DNA of 49,388 nucleotides. Source: JBCCTX01 sp964468435 (GTDB lineage Bacteria; Bacteroidota; Bacteroidia; J057). Every line of letters begins with the position of its first letter. The first letter of the stretch is position 1. A model generated the notes under the pieces. That model was not told the origin of the DNA, searched no databases, and worked only from the letters and a program-made list of their open reading frames with translations. Both the position numbers and the translations under genes were made by a program. Shown here piece by piece: positions 44,776-49,388 of the stretch. The stretch spans positions 1-49,388 of the forward strand of contig CAYXVE010000039.1 of assembly GCA_964468435.1 (NCBI GenBank), given 5' to 3'.

Positions 44776-45525
44776 TTAAAAAAACAAGGTGTTTTGTCTG
44801 CCCAGTACAAACTTCATGTCGATATTTTCGCCAATAACACGCATCGCACGAATCTCATCTTCGGATACCGGCACGAAAAATATACTGTCATTGTTATCAT
44901 AGCTAGACTGGATCGTATGTAAGGTTTCCTGAATCTCACGGTATACTCGTCGCTCAAGCTGGCCCAGAAAGATGGACTTTTGTACTCTGACACAACCTTT
45001 TTCTTCTAGGTATTCCGCAACCTTGGTCCGTATGCGGTTGTTGGTAATATCATACATAATAAAACATATCATAGCCGTTCTCGGTTTTTTTCCTAATTCT
45101 TCAAATAAATCCCCAATAGACTTTACCCGATCTTCCAATGGAACTAATACCGCCTTTCGATCTGCTGAATTTTCCTCATCCTTCGGCGCTTTGTCTTTTT
45201 TATGAGATTTTGTCTTAGCTTTTCCCCCCTGTATGATTTGCCTCGTTTCTTCAATCATTCGCAAGGTTCTGGCTACTTCTTCATCTGTTTCTTCATCGAG
45301 AAGTAAGGGAGCTAATCCTGTAGACAATTCCTGTTTGGGCGGCAAAAGCTGCTGGGGTTTCACTTTTTCAACCGCCTGGGAATCATTGAGCGGGTCTTCC
45401 TTAGAAGATTCCTGAGCAGATTGATCTGTATCATCAGCCGTCTGGTAACCGAGCCTACTGAGTAGCAATCGGTTGAGTTTCTGGATAAATGCCAGTAACT
45501 GCTCCCAGGGTTCCCGTTCCATCAT
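44776..45525 (-). CDS. cas2: Cas2 with a ~150-residue N-terminal extension
   Basis: Residues ~152-249 are Cas2: MICFIMYDITNNRIRTKVAE with Asp159 at the conserved position, VQKSIFLGQL, and the C-terminal edge strand. Usual Cas2 is about 95 residues. The first 150 residues form a short helix (WEQLLAFIQKLNRLLLSRLG), an acidic Ser/Gln-rich stretch, then charged helices (EEVARTLRMIEETRQIIQGG) and a Lys-rich linker. The ATGA overlap with cas1 at 45522-45525 supports the long start. The extension could bind Cas1, another Cas protein or nucleic acid; nothing in it was recognised. Confidence 0.92.
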   Translation of the reverse strand: MMEREPWEQLLAFIQKLNRLLLSRLGYQTADDTDQSAQESSKEDPLNDSQAVEKVKPQQLLPPKQELSTGLAPLLLDEETDEEVARTLRMIEETRQIIQGGKAKTKSHKKDKAPKDEENSADRKAVLVPLEDRVKSIGDLFEELGKKPRTAMICFIMYDITNNRIRTKVAEYLEEKGCVRVQKSIFLGQLERRVYREIQETLHTIQSSYDNNDSIFFVPVSEDEIRAMRVIGENIDMKFVLGRQNTLFF

Positions 45526-46499
45526 AGATTCAAAATGTATTTGGCCAGTTCATGACAATCTTCCTGCAAATGCACCAGTCGACTTCGCCGTTTTCGCTTG
45601 TATTGGATGACGGTCTCCAGATAGTCGTTCATACTTCCAATCACAATTTTTTTTCCGGATGTCTCCAGCCACAGACCCTTGGGGCGTGTCGAAAACATCG
45701 TGTCATCCAGCGCTTTGCGGAAGCACAATTGAAGCAATACAGCCTCAGCCCAGCTTCGATACAGCTCGATCATATCATAAGCCAGCACCGGACGGTTGTA
45801 CTCATCACGGTGAAAAATCCCGATAAACGGGTCTATCCCGGCCTTGATCAGGGCAAGTTCTACCCGCCCGTACAAAATACCGTATAGATAGTTCAGGGCG
45901 CAATTGAACATATCCTTGGCAGGGCGGCGGCTCCGCTTTTCAAAGCGATACATTTCGGGAATAATCTGTGCGATCCCCTGAAAATACTGCCGGCTGGCTG
46001 AACCTTCCCAGCCTCTGAGTTGTGCTTTCTGGGCATCATCTAATGACTGTGCTGGTAAATCACGAATCTTTTGCTGCAACCCTGAGATATGTTTGATGGT
46101 TTTGCTGATCACTTCTTCTTTGGCCGGACGATCGCGGCGCAGTGATTCCAGCAATTGTTGCATGCCCTCAAGGCGTTGGAACATCATACTCTTGATCCAT
46201 TCGCCTCCCCGTTCCCCTTCAGCAAAGCGGAGTTGTTTTTTGCGTATCGTAGAAATAGAGCCAAAACGATGACTCCATAAGCGGCCCTGAGGCTGCCCTT
46301 GACCATCAATCAGCAATAAGTCTATATTGTGTTCGATGGCCAGTAACATGGCATCTGTGGTAACACGTATACCTTTGGTCAGGATAATGCTATCTACTTT
46401 CTCTACGGATATTTTGTGTGTGCCGTCCTGATTTTTGATCTCGAATGCCCTGGCTTTTTGTGCCAGGACAGTTCCCTTTGTATTAAGTATCAACTGCAT
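45522..46499 (-). CDS. cas1: Cas1 integrase
   Basis: 325 residues. The catalytic metal ligands are Glu165 (WEGSASRQYF), His230 (GIFHRDEYNRP) and Glu245 (YDMIELYR). The N-terminal beta domain (MQLILNTKGTVLAQKARAFE) is typical. With Cas2 it inserts new spacers next to the leader. No reverse transcriptase or Cas6 fusion is present. A sigma-54 promoter match lies 24-39 bp upstream of its ATG, and the divergent neighbour encodes a sigma-54 activator. Confidence 0.97.
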   Translation of the reverse strand: MQLILNTKGTVLAQKARAFEIKNQDGTHKISVEKVDSIILTKGIRVTTDAMLLAIEHNIDLLLIDGQGQPQGRLWSHRFGSISTIRKKQLRFAEGERGGEWIKSMMFQRLEGMQQLLESLRRDRPAKEEVISKTIKHISGLQQKIRDLPAQSLDDAQKAQLRGWEGSASRQYFQGIAQIIPEMYRFEKRSRRPAKDMFNCALNYLYGILYGRVELALIKAGIDPFIGIFHRDEYNRPVLAYDMIELYRSWAEAVLLQLCFRKALDDTMFSTRPKGLWLETSGKKIVIGSMNDYLETVIQYKRKRRSRLVHLQEDCHELAKYILNL

Positions 46500-46522
46500 C
46501 GATATTGTTTTTGACCGATAAG

Positions 46523-46538
46523 TGCATAGAATATTCCA
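46523..46538 (-). promoter_or_regulatory. Candidate sigma-54 (-24/-12) promoter of cas1-cas2
   Basis: Read leftward the sequence is TGGAATATTCTATGCA: GG and GC separated by exactly 10 nt, with T before and A after the GC, matching the sigma-54 core (TGG-N9-TGCA). The predicted start is about 13 nt before the cas1 ATG. Possible upstream activator sites are two CCTATC direct repeats (46574-46579, 46600-46605) and TATCA/TGATA (46602-46616). Confidence 0.65.
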
Positions 46539-46617
46539 ACTGAAAAACTACCTTCTCAAAGGGTAAAATTATACCTATCTTGTCAGTGTACTATATTAGC
46601 CTATCAAATTCTGATAT

Positions 46618-48051
46618 ATGAAGCGAATTATCATATCCTGGATTGCCTGGTATTATGACTTTAAGGAGGGTGAAGTCGACATACAAGGGCCAACTTATTC
46701 TCTCCATGAGCGTTTTTGGGATGAAAACTGTGAAAAGCACGTTTTGCTTTCCTCTGCTTTTTCAGATGATACCCGTTCGGAGATGTTGTATACTACTTTA
46801 CGGCGGGACTTTACGGATCACGACATCGAATTGAGATATATGGATCTGGAAGACATTCTGGATTTTCGTGAGATCAAGCAAAAGGCGATACGGGTACTGC
46901 AGGAATATGAGGAATACGAAATCGATATATTGTTTTCCAGTGGTACTACACCGATGCGCACGGCATGGGTATTAATTCATTTGGAAAATAATGGTCTGAA
47001 AACCCATTTGATACAGGGTATCGATGAGCGGATGGGTGAGGGTGAGGCACGATTTACCGAATTGGAGCTGGACCATAACATTTTCAATTTCCGTATCGAG
47101 ATCAAGCAAAAAGCCCTGGACCAAAAGCGGGGTGATATGTATTTGGGAGAGACGATTTTACCGGTCTATAGCCGGGCGGAGCAGATTGCCCAACTAGATG
47201 ACATCACCTGTCTGATCCGTGGTGATAGTGGTACCGGAAAGGAGAACCTTGCCCGGCGCATTCACACGCAATCGATCCGTAGAGCTAAGCGTCTTATTGC
47301 GGTCAACTGTGCTGCATTGGGCAATGAGTTATTGGAATCACGCTTATTCGGATTCCTCAAAGGAGCTTTTACCGGCGCAACTGCAGATAGCAAGGGATTT
47401 TTTGATGAAGCGCATCAGGGTACCCTGTTTCTCGATGAGATAGGCGATATTTCTCCCTATATGCAGCAGGCATTACTCCGTGTACTTCAGGAAAAGGAAA
47501 TAACCCCCGTAGGAGGGACAGTTGCGCATAAGGTGGATGTGCGGATCCTTGCAGCTACCAACAAAGACCTTTGGGCAATGTGTGAGCAGGGAACCTTTCG
47601 GTGGGACCTGTATTACCGCCTGGCCGTGACCGAGTTGCTCATCCCTTCGCTGAAGGAGTATTCTCTGGAAGAACGGAGGGGCTTGATAGATTTTATGCTG
47701 GGGAAACTAGCCGGACGTTACAAACGCAGAAAGCTGAAGTTGAGCTCCGAGGTAGAGGAGCTTTTACTGGCATATGATTTTCCAGGCAATATCAGGGAGT
47801 TGGAAAATATACTGACACATGGATATGTATTTGCCGAACAAATGATGCGGGTAAAAGATCTTCCCAGGCATTTTCAGCGACAGCAGGGTGCTACTTCCCT
47901 GCTGCTGGAAGATGTAGAGGCCCGGCATATTGAGAAAGTATTGAAGATCAAGCAGGGAAACCTTACGCATACCTATCAGGCATTGGGATTGGGATCGGTC
48001 AATACCCTGAAAAGTAAAATGGAGAAGTATGGGATAGAAAGAGAAGCATAG
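46618..48051 (+). CDS. CARF-like/AAA+/HTH sigma-54-dependent activator (RtcR-like)
   Basis: 477 residues. About 1-170: a CARF/RtcR-like sensor with LRYMDLEDILDFREIKQKA and the ligand-loop type motif DILFSSGTTPMR (107-114). About 180-410: sigma-54 AAA+ domain with Walker A GDSGTGKE (202-209), GAFTGA (249-254), Walker B LFLDEIGD (270-277), then NIRELENIL. About 430-477: Fis-type helix-turn-helix (KQGNLTHTYQALGLGSVNTL). All residues needed to drive sigma-54 are present. RtcR uses a CARF domain to control RNA repair; here the gene is divergent from cas1, so it likely controls cas1-cas2 in response to a signal nucleotide. Confidence 0.9.
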   Translation: MKRIIISWIAWYYDFKEGEVDIQGPTYSLHERFWDENCEKHVLLSSAFSDDTRSEMLYTTLRRDFTDHDIELRYMDLEDILDFREIKQKAIRVLQEYEEYEIDILFSSGTTPMRTAWVLIHLENNGLKTHLIQGIDERMGEGEARFTELELDHNIFNFRIEIKQKALDQKRGDMYLGETILPVYSRAEQIAQLDDITCLIRGDSGTGKENLARRIHTQSIRRAKRLIAVNCAALGNELLESRLFGFLKGAFTGATADSKGFFDEAHQGTLFLDEIGDISPYMQQALLRVLQEKEITPVGGTVAHKVDVRILAATNKDLWAMCEQGTFRWDLYYRLAVTELLIPSLKEYSLEERRGLIDFMLGKLAGRYKRRKLKLSSEVEELLLAYDFPGNIRELENILTHGYVFAEQMMRVKDLPRHFQRQQGATSLLLEDVEARHIEKVLKIKQGNLTHTYQALGLGSVNTLKSKMEKYGIEREA

Positions 48052-48087
48052 AATCAGATTAAGTTTTACCTAGTACAGATTAATGGA

Positions 48088-49377
48088 TCAGTAATTTCTA
48101 AATTGTATGAATTGAAACTGTACTATCTTCTTGCCTTCTTTTTCTTCTACTCTACGATGTGTAGTTGAAGCGATACATTCTATATTAGCTTTTTTGAGTT
48201 CAGAAATTAAAGAATAGGTAAAGGTCATCTCGCCCATCAGGTGAACTGCTTTTGGGCGAAGTTTTCGAATTTTATAGTAATACTCGTTTACTATGTTTTT
48301 AATTTCATGTTGATTCGCTTCAGGTGGAATAGGAGGGAAGGAAATGTCTATTATTTTTCCATATGTTTGTTTGGCTTTTTTCAATTGTTTACTGGGCCAA
48401 TATGTGGAGGGATGATTTGAAAGGTTAACTAGCCCCTGTGGTGGAGTAGGTGATGATATGTTATGTTGATGTAATTTATTATAAATAGACTCATAATGTT
48501 TTTTCAATTCATCATAAAACTTTTGAGCACTTTTTGCATTTGTGTACCCACCATGGTTAATATCATTTCGAATATTTGTTAGATCATTATAAACAGTTGA
48601 AATTTCCTTTGCTAAAGGGTCCATCATGACCTTTTGAGTGATTTCTTTGTACTTGCCAGCCGGTCCTTTCCATTTATGCTTTTCTGGAGCCTCCTTAATG
48701 AAATTTATAGCAGAACTGAGAAGATTTCTTGGATCTTTTTGTTCCAAATCAAAGAAATCTACTGGGGCGATTGCTTGATTTTCAAAGTAAATACAAAGCC
48801 AGGACAGTAAACCCTCCTGTAACTGTGTGATGCCTTGTTGTATGAGTCTATGTTGGATGCACCAGTTGACACCTTCTAGCCATTGTAAGGTACCCGCCTG
48901 CTTAAAACCTGATACTTTTTGCTGGATTTGATCGATTACTGCGTTGAGAGGTTTAATATAGCTTTGTTCAGTAGAAAATTGTTTAAGTTCAAGTTGCAGT
49001 TTATCATAAGGAAATTTCCAGATATCCTTACCTCGGTTGGTTTGGATTAGAGGAACTAACTTTTGTATGTGCTTATTTATTTCTCTTAGGTTATTTGCTA
49101 CTTCATCTTTTCCTTTTTTTTCTTTGAGTAAAGGTCTCAATCTTTTATTAGTCAATATGGCTAACCTTTCCGGATTTCCATCCTGTACAAAATTATCTGC
49201 TGCAATCGCCCAGTCTTGTAATTCGGAAAAACTTGCTAAGTCCAAAATAGGTACAGGTCGGTTATCTACAGGAAGTTTCTTAACATCATGTATGGAACCC
49301 AGTTGCTCAAGAGCCCCATAATATATTGCTTTTACTCTGAGTACATGACAAAAAAATAGTGGGTTATGGCAAAAGTG
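48088..49377 (-). CDS. TM1812/Csx1-like HEPN ribonuclease with Csx20-like C-terminal domain, 5' incomplete
   Basis: The frame is open rightward to 49377, beyond the TTG at 49245. The added part reads KAIYYGALEQLGSIHDVKKL and PVPILDLASFSELQDWAIA, which is the end of the CARF domain and the hinge of the TM1812/Csx1 group. Counting from the TTG, residues ~10-265 form the HEPN part with the catalytic RNDINH (Arg226, His231). Residues ~271-385 (LVNLSNHPSTYWPSKQLKKA, HLMGEMTFTYSLI, ASTTHRRVEEKEGKK, FRNY) resemble the small Csx20-type CRISPR proteins reported as ring nucleases. A stop at 49378-49380 and a THxF-like remnant suggest a frameshift or contig-end error in the CARF region. Confidence 0.75.
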   Translation of the reverse strand, partial: HFCHNPLFFCHVLRVKAIYYGALEQLGSIHDVKKLPVDNRPVPILDLASFSELQDWAIAADNFVQDGNPERLAILTNKRLRPLLKEKKGKDEVANNLREINKHIQKLVPLIQTNRGKDIWKFPYDKLQLELKQFSTEQSYIKPLNAVIDQIQQKVSGFKQAGTLQWLEGVNWCIQHRLIQQGITQLQEGLLSWLCIYFENQAIAPVDFFDLEQKDPRNLLSSAINFIKEAPEKHKWKGPAGKYKEITQKVMMDPLAKEISTVYNDLTNIRNDINHGGYTNAKSAQKFYDELKKHYESIYNKLHQHNISSPTPPQGLVNLSNHPSTYWPSKQLKKAKQTYGKIIDISFPPIPPEANQHEIKNIVNEYYYKIRKLRPKAVHLMGEMTFTYSLISELKKANIECIASTTHRRVEEKEGKKIVQFQFIQFRNY

Positions 49378-49388
49378 TTAAATTGTAA

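Overview
The window comes from a Bacteroidota (Cytophagales/Saprospirales-like) genome. The evidence is a type IX secretion C-terminal sorting domain on the first protein, a classical menF-D-B-A-C-E menaquinone operon, Bacteroidota-type lipoproteins, SusD-free sugar-acid clusters, AT-rich leaders without strong Shine-Dalgarno sites, and TAnnTTTG-like promoter boxes. Gene identities rest on motifs and remembered family features; no database search was possible.

Layout. (1) 1-3060: a short tandem repeat, a T9SS-secreted alpha/beta hydrolase and a PhoX-like (DUF839) protein. (2) 3202-11861: the menaquinone operon (isochorismate synthase, MenD, MenB, MenA, MenC, MenE) followed by an MFS transporter. 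menE carries an in-frame 36-bp minisatellite inside its C-terminal domain, and the assembly breaks there with a 100-N gap. (3) 12567-23320: housekeeping and catabolic genes: dps; a leftward block of MBL hydrolase, MetE-like enzyme, DUF1080 lipoprotein, SIS isomerase, ROK kinase, SDR and Gfo/Idh/MocA; then a Na+/alanine-type symporter, a CBS protein and an aldo/keto reductase. (4) 23321-25513: a decayed stretch with a padR pseudogene, a PIN-like remnant, a small secreted protein and an IS66 relic.

(5) 25559-42416: an accessory island of Rhs/YD-repeat toxin tips. A 5'-truncated rhs gene ends in a zinc-metallopeptidase tip. It is followed by three displaced tips plus one fragment, all starting at the same conserved core segment (YYPFG... 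to the MYDP region). Each complete tip is followed by a putative immunity gene whose product carries a signal peptide, a lipobox or a membrane anchor. Upstream of each displaced tip the order is repeated: mobile-element fragment (primase or tandem tyrosine recombinases), toxin-antitoxin pair, GC-rich hairpin-rich repeat element, Rhs tip, immunity gene. The GC-rich element occurs twice nearly complete and once partially. Its two full copies differ by compensatory changes in a hairpin, which suggests a selected secondary structure.

(6) 42451-49388: an A-rich low-complexity stretch; a CRISPR array of 22 repeats and 21 spacers; a cas2 with a 150-residue N-terminal extension; cas1; a divergent CARF-like-AAA+-HTH sigma-54 activator; and, at the contig edge, a HEPN ribonuclease of the TM1812/Csx1 group fused to a Csx20-like C-terminal domain. 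A good sigma-54 (-24/-12) promoter match lies just upstream of cas1. The most attractive hypothesis is that a cyclic-oligonucleotide-type signal sensed by the CARF-like domain switches on the adaptation genes cas1-cas2 through sigma-54. Three pairs of spacers encode similar peptides from divergent phage genes, all on the strand that makes the crRNA antisense to mRNA, as a type III system would need. The effector genes themselves are not in the window.
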